Assembly: GCA_963712565.1 (NCBI GenBank)
Contig: CAVQIP010000037.1
Coordinates: 62,001 to 126,000, forward strand
Source of the DNA: VAZQ01 sp963712565
Lineage (GTDB): Bacteria > Pseudomonadota > Alphaproteobacteria > Rhizobiales > Xanthobacteraceae
DNA length: 64,000 bases
Reading direction: 5' to 3'
Positions 45,272-54,055 of this stretch are shown one piece after another. The position numbers and the translations under genes are program-made. The notes below the pieces were generated by a model. That model did no database searches and had not been told where the DNA came from. It saw only the letters and a program-made list of their open reading frames with translations. Numbering within the stretch: position 1 is the first letter of the stretch; each line of letters starts with the position of its first letter.

Positions 45272-46251
45272 TGCGCCTGTCGCTCGCCGTCATCACGCTC
45301 ACGGTCCTGGTCGCCGCGCTGGCGGCCGTGCCGTGGCTCGTCTCCGACTACGGCCTCGGCTTCATGGTCAATCTGATGTGCTACCTGGTGCTGACCGTGG
45401 CCTGGGCGCTTTTCTCCGGCACCACCCGCTACGTCTCGCTCGCCACCGCCGCCTTCTTCGGGCTGGGCGCCTACACCGTCGCCATGCTGGTCAAGGAGAT
45501 GCCGATCTACGCCACCTTCGGCGTCGCGCTCGTCGTCGGAACGCTGATGGCGCTGCTGGTCGGACTGGTGACCTTGCGCATCTCCGGAATGTTCTTCGTC
45601 ATCTTCGGCTTCGGCCTCTCGGAGCTCATGCGCGAGCTGCTGGTGTGGTGGGAGATCAACAAGACCCATACCATGGGCCGCTACGTCTTCGTGCCGTTCA
45701 ATACCACGCTGATCTACGAGCACCTCTTGGGTCTCGCGGTGCTGGTGTTCCTGGTCGGTTGGCTTCTCCGGCGGTCGCGGCTCGGCGTGGCGCTCTTGGT
45801 GATCGGCGACGATGAGACCATGGCGCGCCAGGCCGGCATCAACGTGCCGCTCGCGAAGGTGGCCATCTTCGTCCTGTCCTCGGTGTTCATGACGGTGGTG
45901 GGCGCGGTGATGGCGCCGCGCTTCGGTTATCTCACGCCCAACTTCGCGTTCAATCCGCTGATCTCGTTCCAGGTGGTGATCATGGCGCTGCTGGGCGGAA
46001 TGCAGCGGTTGTGGGGACCGGTGCTCGGGGTGATCCCGCTGGTGGTGTTGTCCGAGCTGCTGCAGGTGCGGTTTCCGTTCTGGTACAGCGTTCTCCTCGG
46101 CCTCGTATTCATGGTCATCGTCTACTTTCTTCCGCGCGGCGTCACCGGCTTGGTGGAGGATGCCTGGGAGGCGTTGCGCCGGGCGATCGCGCTGCCGCGC
46201 GGCGCCGGCTGGGCGCGACTCGTCCGCCGTCAACCCACGGGAGCGCGCTGA
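45268..46251 (+). CDS. livM: Branched-chain amino acid-type ABC permease LivM
   Basis: A 327-residue membrane protein, about ten helices, opening SLAVITLTVLVAALAAVPWL and containing TTRYVSLATAAFFGLGAYTV and GDDETMARQAGINVPLAKVA, the conserved cytoplasmic loop of LivM. A Glu-rich region VWWEINKTHTMGRYV replaces the usual loop. Overlaps livH and livG by a few bases, so the four transporter genes are coupled. Confidence 0.92.
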   Translation: MMRLSLAVITLTVLVAALAAVPWLVSDYGLGFMVNLMCYLVLTVAWALFSGTTRYVSLATAAFFGLGAYTVAMLVKEMPIYATFGVALVVGTLMALLVGLVTLRISGMFFVIFGFGLSELMRELLVWWEINKTHTMGRYVFVPFNTTLIYEHLLGLAVLVFLVGWLLRRSRLGVALLVIGDDETMARQAGINVPLAKVAIFVLSSVFMTVVGAVMAPRFGYLTPNFAFNPLISFQVVIMALLGGMQRLWGPVLGVIPLVVLSELLQVRFPFWYSVLLGLVFMVIVYFLPRGVTGLVEDAWEALRRAIALPRGAGWARLVRRQPTGAR

Positions 46252-46982
46252 TGCTGCTCGCCGTCGACGGGCTGACGAAGGCTTTCGGCGGTCTCGTTGC
46301 CGTGAGCGACATGTCGCTGCAGGTTTCGCCCGGCGAGGTGTTGGGCCTGATCGGCCCGAACGGCTCGGGCAAGACCACCTTGCTCAACCTGATCGCCGGC
46401 ACGCTGCGTGCCGACGCCGGGACGATCCGCATCGACGGCGAGGACGTCACCCGCCTGCCCAATCACCTGCGCGTGCGCAAACGCATCAACCGCACGTTCC
46501 AGCTGGTGCGCATGCCGCCAAATCTGCCGGCGATCGTCGGGGTGATGGCGGGCGTGCTGTACGGCGCCGAGCCCAAGCGATACAAGGAGGCGGAATACGA
46601 GGCCGCCGGCATCCTCGGCGAGCTCAATCTCCTGCTCAAAGCCGGCCACCGGCTCGATCAGCTCACCTATATCGAGCAGAAGCGGGTGGAGCTGGCGCGC
46701 GCGCTCGCCACCAAGCCGCGCGTGCTGCTGCTCGACGAGTGGCTGTCGGGGCTGAGCCCCGGCGAGCTCGATGGCGGCATGTCGGTGGTCTGGAGCCTCG
46801 CCGCCCAAGGCATCGCCGTCATTCTGGTCGAGCACGTGATGACCGCGGTGCGGGCGTTGTGTTCGCGCGTGGTGGTGATGAACGCCGGCCTCAAGATCGC
46901 CGAGGGGCCGCCGGACGCGGTGTTGCGCGACGCGGAGGTGATCCGTGCCTATCTCGGTGACGACGATGCCCGCGGCTCATGA
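46251..46982 (+). CDS. livG: Branched-chain amino acid-type ABC ATP-binding protein LivG, atypical signature
   Basis: A 243-residue ATPase. Walker A GPNGSGKTT is normal. The ABC signature, usually LSxGQ, is LTYIEQKRVELARALAT, and Walker B is LLLDEWLSGLSPGEL with Trp after the catalytic Glu where Pro is usual. The switch His is in VEHVMTAV. The Walker B Glu and the Gln of the signature are present, so activity is plausible; this looks like a distinct LivG subgroup rather than a damaged gene. It starts in the last base of livM. Confidence 0.88.
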   Translation: MLLAVDGLTKAFGGLVAVSDMSLQVSPGEVLGLIGPNGSGKTTLLNLIAGTLRADAGTIRIDGEDVTRLPNHLRVRKRINRTFQLVRMPPNLPAIVGVMAGVLYGAEPKRYKEAEYEAAGILGELNLLLKAGHRLDQLTYIEQKRVELARALATKPRVLLLDEWLSGLSPGELDGGMSVVWSLAAQGIAVILVEHVMTAVRALCSRVVVMNAGLKIAEGPPDAVLRDAEVIRAYLGDDDARGS

Positions 46983-46997
46983 CGGGTGAAGCGTGCC

Positions 46998-47699
46998 ATG
47001 CTTGAAGTTCATGGCCTGAGCCACGCTTACGGCCGGCACAAGGCGCTCGACGGGGTGAGCATCCGGCTGCAGGCCGGCGAGGCGGTTGCGATTCTCGGCG
47101 CCAACGGCGCGGGCAAGACCACGCTGCTCAACGCGATCGCGGGGCTTGTGCGCCCCGTGAACGGGTCGATCCGGTTCGAGGGCTGCGAGCTCGTGGGCCT
47201 GTCGCCGCACCGCATCGTCGAATTGGGGATTGCCGCAGTGCCGGAGAACCGGCGCTTGTTCGAGCCGATGTCGGTGATCGAGAATCTCAATCTCGGCGCC
47301 TATGTCGGTCGCGCCCGCGCCGGCGCGGCCACGGCGCTCGATCGCGTGTTCGAGCTTTTTCCTCGGCTGGCCGAGCGTCGCCGGCAGGCCGTGCGCACCA
47401 TGAGCGGGGGCGAGCGGCAGATGGTGGCGATCGGCCGCGCGCTGATGACGCAACCCAAGCTGCTGCTGCTCGACGAGCCGTCGCTCGGGCTTTCGCCGCG
47501 GCTCGCGGCCGAGCTGTTCGCCGTGCTCGCACGCATCGCCGACGAGGTCAGCATCCTCATGGTCGAGCAGAATGCCCGCCGCGCGCTGGCAATGGCGAAC
47601 CGCGCCTATCTTCTCGCACTCGGCCGCATCGTCGGCGAGGGCGAGGCAAGATTGCTCGCGCGCGATAGCGCGGTGGCACGTTCCTACCTGGGATTGTGA
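46998..47699 (+). CDS. livF: Branched-chain amino acid-type ABC ATP-binding protein LivF
   Basis: A 233-residue ATPase with Walker A GANGAGKTT, the LivF-typical GIAAVPENRRLFEPMSVIEN, signature MSGGERQM, Walker B LLLLDEPSLGLSP and MVEQNARRAL. All motifs are canonical, in contrast to its LivG partner. It completes the transporter operon and is followed by a repeat at 47720-47865. Confidence 0.93.
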   Translation: MLEVHGLSHAYGRHKALDGVSIRLQAGEAVAILGANGAGKTTLLNAIAGLVRPVNGSIRFEGCELVGLSPHRIVELGIAAVPENRRLFEPMSVIENLNLGAYVGRARAGAATALDRVFELFPRLAERRRQAVRTMSGGERQMVAIGRALMTQPKLLLLDEPSLGLSPRLAAELFAVLARIADEVSILMVEQNARRALAMANRAYLLALGRIVGEGEARLLARDSAVARSYLGL

Positions 47700-47719
47700 G
47701 TTCCTGCTTTCGGGTCTCT

Positions 47720-47865
47720 CCTCTGTCGTTCCCGCGAAAGCGGGAACCCACAGCCGCCGGCCTCTGGAATGGGTCCCCCGCTGCATGTCGGCTATAGCCG
47801 ACATGCGCACCTAAGAAGCCGATCTCGGGTATACCCGAGATGGGGTGCGCGGGGACGACAAAGCG
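47720..47865. repeat. GTCCCCGC-type repeat with nested two-palindrome unit, copy 5
   Basis: The host element resembles 14096 and 37240 (CCCGCGAAAGCGGG hairpin, then CTGGAATGGGTCCCC). In the loop of its second hairpin lie a perfect 24-base palindrome at 47783-47806 (arm GCATGTCGGCTA), a 15-base linker, and a perfect 20-base palindrome at 47822-47841 (ATCTCGGGTATACCCGAGAT), after which the host hairpin resumes as GGGGTGCGCGGGGAC. Confidence 0.8.
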
Positions 47866-47951
47866 GAGATCGTCGCGCGAGCGCGGCTGGAAAAAGACGG
47901 CGGGCGACGTACAATCGCCAACAACAAGGAAACGGACGCGGAGGCAGCGCG

Positions 47952-49140
47952 GTGAAAATTTTCATGTTTCATCTCATGCCCTATGCCTATCTGGACATGG
48001 GCTATAGCGACAAGCATCGCGCCGCCTGGGTGGTGTTGCCGAACAGCTATTTCGATCCGAAAAAGGGGCACGAGCTGTACAACCGCTATCTCGACGAGCT
48101 CGAGCTCGCCGCCGAGCTCGGCTTCGACGGCGTGTCGGTCAACGAGCACCATCAGAACGCCTATGGGCTGATGCCGTCGCCGGTGGTGATGGCCGCCGCG
48201 CTCTCGCGCCGGACCAAGAACGCCAAGATCGCGATCCTCGGCAATGCCTTCTGCCTGCGCGAGCATCCGCTCACGCTCGCCGAGGAGCACGCCATGCTCG
48301 ACTGCATCACCGGCGGGCGGCTGATCTCCGGCATGGTGCGCGGCATCGGCGCCGAATATTATTCAATGGGCTTCCAACCCGGCGTTCTCGCATGCGCGCT
48401 TCCAGGAGGCGCACGATCTCGTCGTGCAAAGCTGGACGCGACCCGGCCCGTTCGCCTTCGAGGGCAGGTTTTATCATTTCGAGTACGTGAACGTGTGGCC
48501 GCGGCCCTATCAGCAGCCGCATCCGCCGATCTGGGCGCCCTCCACCGGCTCCACCGAGACGATCGAATGGGCGGCGCATCCGTCGCGCAAATACGTTTAC
48601 CTGCAGACCTACAGCCCGATCCAATCGGTCGCGCGCTTTCTCAACTACTATCGCGAGGCGTCGCAGCGCGTCCACGGCTATACCGCAAGCTCCGAGCAGA
48701 TCGGCTGGGCGGCGCCGGTCTACGTCTCCGACACCGACGCCAAGGCGCGCGAGCAGGCCGGCCGCCACATCGAGACGCTGTTCAACAAGCTTTTGCGCCT
48801 GCCGTTCCAGATGCTGTTTCCGCCCGGCTATCTCAGCGCCAAGTCGCTGAAGAACATGCTGAGCCACAAGCGGTCGGTCTCGGGCCAGGAGCATACCGTG
48901 GACAGCCTGATCGAGCAGGGCATCATTCTGTGCGGTAGTCCCGATACGGTGCGCCAGCGGCTGATGGACGCTCACCGGCTGCTCGGCTTCCAGAATTTCC
49001 TGGCGCTGCTCCAGTTCGCCACGCTGCCGCGCGATCTCACGGAGAACAACATCAGGTTGTTCGCCAGCGAGGTGCTGCCGGCCCTGCAGACGCTGAGCGA
49101 CAAGGAATATGCCGGGTTGCAGACCGAGGCGGCGGAATAA
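47952..49140 (+). pseudogene. Luciferase-like (LLM class) flavin-dependent monooxygenase (single frameshift near 48376)
   Basis: About 395 residues. GTG start with GGAGGCAG upstream: MKIFMFHLMPYAYLDMG, then LAAELGFDGVSVNEHHQNAY, the LLM core motif, and FCLREHPLTLAEEHAMLDCI and SGMVRGIGAEYY. One extra base near 48376 shifts the frame; the remainder continues AFSHARFQEAHDLVVQSW and YQQPHPPIWAPSTGSTETIE. It uses reduced flavin from a separate reductase. A second enzyme of the same type lies at 54847, so two related monooxygenase steps or substrates are likely in this cluster. Confidence 0.87.
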
Positions 49141-49181
49141 TTGCAACGCGGCGACGCAGTCGAGGGCCGGAGCTTCTTCCA

Positions 49182-50357
49182 GTGACCGACGTTCTCAAGG
49201 GCGTGCGCGTGGTCGAGCTGAGCACGGTGATCACCGCGCCGCTCACCGGGCTGATGCTCGCCGACCTCGGCGCCGAGGTGATCAAGGTCGAGCATCCGCA
49301 GGGCGGCGATCCGTTCCGCAATTTTCGCGGCGGGCACTACAGCCCGAATTTCGTCGCCTACAACCGCGGCAAGCGCAGCATCCAACTCGACCTGCGCAGC
49401 GCAGCGGGGCGATCGGTTCTGCTCGAGCTCATCGCGCGCGCCGACGTCCTGCTGGAGAATTATCGGCCGGGCGTCTTGGACAAGCTCGGCCTGGGAGAAG
49501 ACGCTTTGCGCGCCGCCAACGCCAGGCTGATCCATTGTTCGATCACGGGATTCGGCGCGTCGGGGCCCTACAGCGCGCGGCCGGCCTACGACAATGTCGC
49601 GGTGGCGCTGAGCGGAATCCTGAGCCTGCAACTCGATCCCGAGCACCCGCAATCGAGCGGGCCGACGATCGCGGACAATGCCACCGGGATGTTCGCCTGC
49701 TACGGCATTCTCGGCGCCTTGTACGAGCGCGAGCGCAGCGGGCGCGGGCATCGCGTCGACGTCAATATGCTGGAAGCCGGCATCGCCTTCATTCCCGATC
49801 CGTTCGCCAACTACACGCGGGCGGGAATAAAGAGCGACCGGCTCACCCGGGTCGCCGCTTCGCAATCCTTCGCCTTCCGCTGCGGCGACGGCAAGCTGCT
49901 CGCCGTCCACCTGTCGTCGCAGCCGAAGTTCTTCGAAGCGATGGCGGCGGCGCTCGAACGCCGGGATCTCGTGCAGGACGAACGCTTCGCCACGCGCGAC
50001 CTGCGGATTGCGAACTACGGCGAGCTCACGCGGGTGTTCGCCGGGATCGTGGCAACGAAGCCGCGCAGCCATTGGATGAGCGTGCTCGAGCGCAACGATG
50101 TGCCGTTCGCGCCGGTGCAGAGCCTCCAAGACGTGCTCGACGATCCGCAGGTGCGCCATCTCGACACCTTCTACAAGCAGCACCATCCGACCGAAGGCGA
50201 GATCACCGCCATTCATCGACCGGTGCTGATCGACGGCGGGCGTGAACAGCGCGCGCGGCCGGCGCCCACGCTGGGAGAGCACACCGACGAGGTGCTCGTC
50301 GAGCTCGGCTATGACGAGGATCAAATCGCCAAGCTGCGGACGGCGTCGGTGATCTAG
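49182..50357 (+). CDS. CaiB/BaiF family CoA-transferase
   Basis: A 391-residue class III CoA-transferase. Typical opening LKGVRVVELSTVITAPLTGL, then EVIKVEHPQGGDPFRNF, the segment GFGASGPYSARPAYDNVAVA containing the catalytic Asp (in YDN), and GRGHRVDVNMLEAGIAF. C-terminal LGEHTDEVLVELGYDEDQIA. The start is a GTG at 49182 with AGCTTCTTCC upstream, so translation may be coupled to the monooxygenase gene. It forms the CoA thioester of a carboxylic intermediate of the pathway. Confidence 0.92.
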   Translation: MTDVLKGVRVVELSTVITAPLTGLMLADLGAEVIKVEHPQGGDPFRNFRGGHYSPNFVAYNRGKRSIQLDLRSAAGRSVLLELIARADVLLENYRPGVLDKLGLGEDALRAANARLIHCSITGFGASGPYSARPAYDNVAVALSGILSLQLDPEHPQSSGPTIADNATGMFACYGILGALYERERSGRGHRVDVNMLEAGIAFIPDPFANYTRAGIKSDRLTRVAASQSFAFRCGDGKLLAVHLSSQPKFFEAMAAALERRDLVQDERFATRDLRIANYGELTRVFAGIVATKPRSHWMSVLERNDVPFAPVQSLQDVLDDPQVRHLDTFYKQHHPTEGEITAIHRPVLIDGGREQRARPAPTLGEHTDEVLVELGYDEDQIAKLRTASVI

Positions 50358-50394
50358 CTCGGACCGGCAACGACCGCTCGGATGAAGAGTAATC

Positions 50395-51651
50395 ATGAAA
50401 CGAAGCACTGATAGAATCCTGACCACCCATGTCGGAAGCTTGATCCGTCCCCAGGCGCTGCAGGACTTCATGCGCGCCAAGCAGGGCGGGCAACCCTACG
50501 ATCACGCGGCCTACGCGGCTTGCCTCAAGGCTGCGGTCGCCGACGTGGTTCGCCGCCAGGCCGAGGTCGGCATCGACGTGATCAGCGACGGCGAGTTCGG
50601 GAAGGCGATCAGTTGGAACCAGTACGTGGTCGAGCGCTTGAGCGGTTTCGAGCAGCGCGCCATCCCGGCGGGCTTTCGGCCCGGCGTCCCGGGCGCCGAC
50701 CGCACCCGCTTTAAGGATTTCTATGCCGAGCTCGATGCGCGCGAGCCGATGGCCAATGCCAAGATGGTCGCCTGCATCGGCCCGGTGAAATATGTCGGGC
50801 AGGAGATCGTGCGGCGCGACATCGCCAATTTCAAAGCCGCGCTGGCGAGCGTAGCGAGCGGCCAGCGCGGCAACTCTATAGTGCGCGCGCCGGATACTCG
50901 CCCTGAACCGGGCTCGTCGGCGCGCGCGGCGCTCGAGGGCCTGCCGGTGCAGGAAGCCTTCATGCCGGTTGTGGCGCCGTCGAGCGTGCTGCCCGACCGC
51001 AAGGACGAATACTACAAGCGCGAAGAGGATTGGCTCGATGCCGTCACCGCGGCGATGCGCACGGAATACCGGATGATCGTCGATGCCGGCTTTATCCTGC
51101 AGATCGACGACGCGCGCGCGGCCACCGCCTACGACCGCATGGTCCCGCCCGCCAGTTTCGCGGACTACCGCCGCTGGCTCGCCAAATTCGTGGAATCGCT
51201 CAACCAGGCGCTCGCAGGCATTCCCGAGGAGCGCGTGCGCTACCACGTCTGCTGGGGAAGCTGGCCAGGCCCGCATGTGAGCGACGTGCCGCTCAAGGAC
51301 ATCGTGGATCTCATCCTCAAGGTGCGGGCCGGGGCCTACGTGATCGAGTCCGCTAATCCGCGCCACGAGCACGAATGGCAGGTGTGGAAGAACGTCAAAC
51401 TGCCGGAGGGCAAGGTGCTGATCCCCGGGGTCATCAGCCACGCCACCAACGTGGTCGAGCATCCGGAACTGATCGCCGAGCGCATCCTGCGCTTCGCCGG
51501 TCTGCTTGGGCGCGAGAATGTCATGGCCGGCACCGATTGCGGCTTCGCGCAGGGCACCTTCTACCGCCGCGTGCATCCCAGCGTGATGTGGGCCAAGTTC
51601 GAGGCGCTGGCGGAGGGCGCCCGGCTGGCGAGCAAGCAGCTGTGGAATTAA
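50395..51651 (+). CDS. Cobalamin-independent methionine synthase (MetE) C-terminal-like methyltransferase
   Basis: A 418-residue MetE-type barrel starting STDRILTTHVGSLIRPQALQ, with VGIDVISDGEFGKAISWNQY, and zinc-ligand motifs YHVCWGSW (His, Cys), VIESANPRHEHEWQ (Glu) and GTDCGFAQG (Cys). It lacks the N-terminal domain of true MetE, as do the shorter YxjG-like enzymes. A stretch of about 30 residues near residues 153-183 (SVASGQRGNSIVRAPDTRPE and following) is unlike the family and coincides with a strong DNA palindrome at 50884-50926. In an aromatic cluster this type could act on methyl-substituted substrates; that is inference. Confidence 0.85.
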   Translation: MKRSTDRILTTHVGSLIRPQALQDFMRAKQGGQPYDHAAYAACLKAAVADVVRRQAEVGIDVISDGEFGKAISWNQYVVERLSGFEQRAIPAGFRPGVPGADRTRFKDFYAELDAREPMANAKMVACIGPVKYVGQEIVRRDIANFKAALASVASGQRGNSIVRAPDTRPEPGSSARAALEGLPVQEAFMPVVAPSSVLPDRKDEYYKREEDWLDAVTAAMRTEYRMIVDAGFILQIDDARAATAYDRMVPPASFADYRRWLAKFVESLNQALAGIPEERVRYHVCWGSWPGPHVSDVPLKDIVDLILKVRAGAYVIESANPRHEHEWQVWKNVKLPEGKVLIPGVISHATNVVEHPELIAERILRFAGLLGRENVMAGTDCGFAQGTFYRRVHPSVMWAKFEALAEGARLASKQLWN

Positions 51652-51707
51652 CTCGCGTAACCCACGCCTTTTCCTTAGTGCGCGAAGCACGGCGAGCGGT
51701 TCCGTTG

Positions 51708-51785
51708 TCAGTGCCGGGCTTGACCCGGCAATCCATCCCTTTTCGCAAGAAGATGGATGCGCGGGTCAAGCCCGCGCATGACGTA
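51708..51785. repeat. GTCAT-ended palindromic repeat (GGGCTTGACCCGGCAATCCATC type)
   Basis: GTGCCGGGCTTGACCCGGCAATCCATCC... (hairpin GCCGGGCTTGACCCGGC) and GCGCGGGTCAAGCCCGCGC, together about 75 bp, ending in ATGACG. Related elements lie at 24265, 26965 and 61852. Confidence 0.75.
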
Positions 51786-51820
51786 GGCCGACAAGACGCA
51801 GTCCGATAGGGAGTATACCC

Positions 51821-52831
51821 ATGCGCCACATCGATGCCTTCTGCCATTTCTTCCCGCGCGGCCTGTTCGAGAAGATGTCGCAGACGGCGGGCGGCACTAA
51901 GGACATCGGCAAGCGCATGCAGGGTGTTCGCACCATCTACGACCTCGATGCGCGGCTCAAGATGATGGACGAGTTCGCCGACTACACGGAAATCCTTTCG
52001 CTTGGGCTTCCGCCGATTGAAGCCATGGCGGGCCCGGATCGTGCGCCGGAATTCGCCCGCGTCGCCAACGACGGCCTTGCCGAGCTGTGCGCAAAACATC
52101 CCGACCGTTTCGCCGGTTATGTGGGCGCGCTCCCCATGAGCGCGCCCGATGCGGCCGCGAAGGAGGCCGAGCGCATCCTCATCCACGGCAACGCCAACGG
52201 GCTCCAGCTGCACACCAACGTCAACGGCGCCTGTCTCGACGAACCACGCTTCTTTCCCATCTTCGAGATCGCGGCCAGGTCGGGCAAGCCGGTCCTGTTG
52301 CACCCGGCGCGCACGCCCAACGTCCCGGACTTTCCGGCCGAGAGCAAATCGAAATACGAGATCTGGGCGATCCTGGGCTGGCCGTACGAGACCAGCTGCA
52401 CCATGGCCCGGCTGATCTTCTCGGGCGTGACGACCCGGCTGCCAAATCTGAAATTCCTCATCCATCACCTCGGCGCGATGATCCCCTTCTTCGACGCGCG
52501 CCTCGACACCGGCTGGGCCACGCTCGGCAGCCGCACCTCCGACGAGGACTACAGCGGCGTGCTCAAGATGCTGGGAAAGCCGCTGATGGATTGCTTCAGG
52601 GATTTCTACGCCGATACCGCGCTGTGTGGCGGCCGCATCGGCACGGTCTGCGGGCTCGAATTCTACGGCGCCGATCACGTGCTGTTCGCCTCCGACGCGC
52701 CGTTCGGCGCGGAGGGTGGCGCGAGCTACATCCGCGAAACGATGAAGGTCATCGACTCCCTCGATATCGCGAAGGCCGACAAGGAGAAGATTTGCTACCG
52801 GAACGCGCAGCTGCTGTTCAAACTAGCCTGA
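51821..52831 (+). CDS. Amidohydrolase family protein, ACMSD/gamma-resorcylate decarboxylase-like
   Basis: A 336-residue metal-dependent barrel. MRHIDAFCHFFPRGLFEKMS has a C-H variant of the usual H-x-H motif; further ligands are in PVLLHPART, FLIHHLGAMIPFF and FASDAPFGAEGG. This is the ACMSD (aminocarboxymuconate semialdehyde decarboxylase) / resorcylate decarboxylase subgroup, which decarboxylates or hydrolyses ring-cleavage products and hydroxybenzoates. The first metal motif keeps only one His, which could alter metal binding. GGAG precedes the ATG at suitable distance. Confidence 0.88.
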   Translation: MRHIDAFCHFFPRGLFEKMSQTAGGTKDIGKRMQGVRTIYDLDARLKMMDEFADYTEILSLGLPPIEAMAGPDRAPEFARVANDGLAELCAKHPDRFAGYVGALPMSAPDAAAKEAERILIHGNANGLQLHTNVNGACLDEPRFFPIFEIAARSGKPVLLHPARTPNVPDFPAESKSKYEIWAILGWPYETSCTMARLIFSGVTTRLPNLKFLIHHLGAMIPFFDARLDTGWATLGSRTSDEDYSGVLKMLGKPLMDCFRDFYADTALCGGRIGTVCGLEFYGADHVLFASDAPFGAEGGASYIRETMKVIDSLDIAKADKEKICYRNAQLLFKLA

Positions 52832-52911
52832 GCCATGCATGTGCGCGGCTTTACCGGTCTTCGCGGGATCGGCTAAGGTGATTTGTCAAGATAAGAAAAG
52901 GGAGAACGCCG

Positions 52912-53955
52912 ATGCTGCCGACCCCGCGATGCTGGCTGCGCGCCGCGCTGGCGGGTGCGCTGGCGGCGGCGATTGCGAGCCCGGCACAGGCGGCCGACAA
53001 GGTCGCGGTCGGGACCGGGGGATCGGCCAGCGACGCGCCGTTTTACATCGCGTATGACAGGGGCTTCTTCAAGGACGAAGGCCTGGACGTCGACCTGATC
53101 GTGCTCGACTCCGGCGCGAAAGTCATCGCGCCGCTCGGCACCGGCGAGCTCGACGTCGGCAGCGGCGCGCTTTCGGTCGGGTTCTGGAACGCGCTCATCC
53201 GCGGGGTGAAGTTTCGCATCGTTGCCGACCGCGGGCACACGGAGCCAGGTTACCTCTATCAGACCGTGTTCATGCGCAAGGATCTGATCGACAGCGGCCA
53301 GTTCAAGAGCCTCAAGGACCTCAAAGGCATGCGCATGGGCTTCGCGGCCCAGGGTGTGACCTCGCTGTCGTTGCTCAACGAGGCGGCGAAATTCGCCGGC
53401 ATCAAGTTCGAGGACGTGATCCCGGTTTACCTCTCGTTTCCGCAGCAAATCGCCGCGCTGCAGAACAAGGCGCTCGACGGCACGTTCCTGATCGAGCCGC
53501 AGGCGACGGTCGCCGTCAATGCCGGATACGGCGTGCGCTTCATGGATACCAACGAGTTCTACCCGCACCAGCAGATCTCCACGATCTTCTACAGCGAAAA
53601 GTTTGCGATCCAGCGCAAGGACATCGCGGAAAAATTCATGCGTGCCTGGCTGCGCGGCGTGCGCACCTACAACGATTCGATCAAGGGCGGAAAGATCGCC
53701 GGCGTCGGCGCCGACGAGGTGGTCGCGACCATGGCGAAGAGCTTCAATATGAACCCGACCCTGGTGCGCGAGATGTATTCGCAGGCCGTCAACGTCACCG
53801 GCGCCGTCAATGCCGCCGGCATCCAGAAGGACCTCGACTTCTTCCTCAAGCAGGGCTGGGTCACGGGTCAGATCAAAGCCAGCGACGTGATCGACATGTC
53901 GTTTGCGCAGAAGGCCAGCGCCGGGCTCGGCCCCTATCAGCGGAAGTCGCAGTGA
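52912..53955 (+). CDS. ABC transporter substrate-binding protein, NMT1/THI5-like
   Basis: A 347-residue receptor. Signal peptide WLRAALAGALAAAIASPAQA at residues 8-27, mature start ADKVAVGTGGSASDAPFYIA, then GFFKDEGLDVDLIVLDSGAK and GELDVGSGALSVGFWNAL. AAGGGAG precedes the ATG. No permease or ATPase gene lies next to it, so it must use transporter subunits from elsewhere, possibly the Liv-type set or a distant NMT1-type system. It sits inside the catabolic block and probably captures the substrate or an intermediate. Confidence 0.9.
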   Translation: MLPTPRCWLRAALAGALAAAIASPAQAADKVAVGTGGSASDAPFYIAYDRGFFKDEGLDVDLIVLDSGAKVIAPLGTGELDVGSGALSVGFWNALIRGVKFRIVADRGHTEPGYLYQTVFMRKDLIDSGQFKSLKDLKGMRMGFAAQGVTSLSLLNEAAKFAGIKFEDVIPVYLSFPQQIAALQNKALDGTFLIEPQATVAVNAGYGVRFMDTNEFYPHQQISTIFYSEKFAIQRKDIAEKFMRAWLRGVRTYNDSIKGGKIAGVGADEVVATMAKSFNMNPTLVREMYSQAVNVTGAVNAAGIQKDLDFFLKQGWVTGQIKASDVIDMSFAQKASAGLGPYQRKSQ

Positions 53956-54055
53956 CCATCCGAATGTCGACGCAGCAAGGCCGTGGAGGACGCCGAGCAC
54001 TCGGCGTGCTCGTCTCCCCGCCCGCGGGCAGCGGGCGGTTTGAAAGTCCGGTGAC

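Noticed and set aside
47669..47685. GTGGCACGTTCC as a sigma-54 promoter
   Set aside because: It lies inside livF and lacks a TTGC -12 element.
14096..47865. CRISPR array made of the CCCCGCGAAAGCGGGG repeats
   Set aside because: Copies are tens of kilobases apart and not regularly spaced with unique spacers; they are dispersed REP-like elements.
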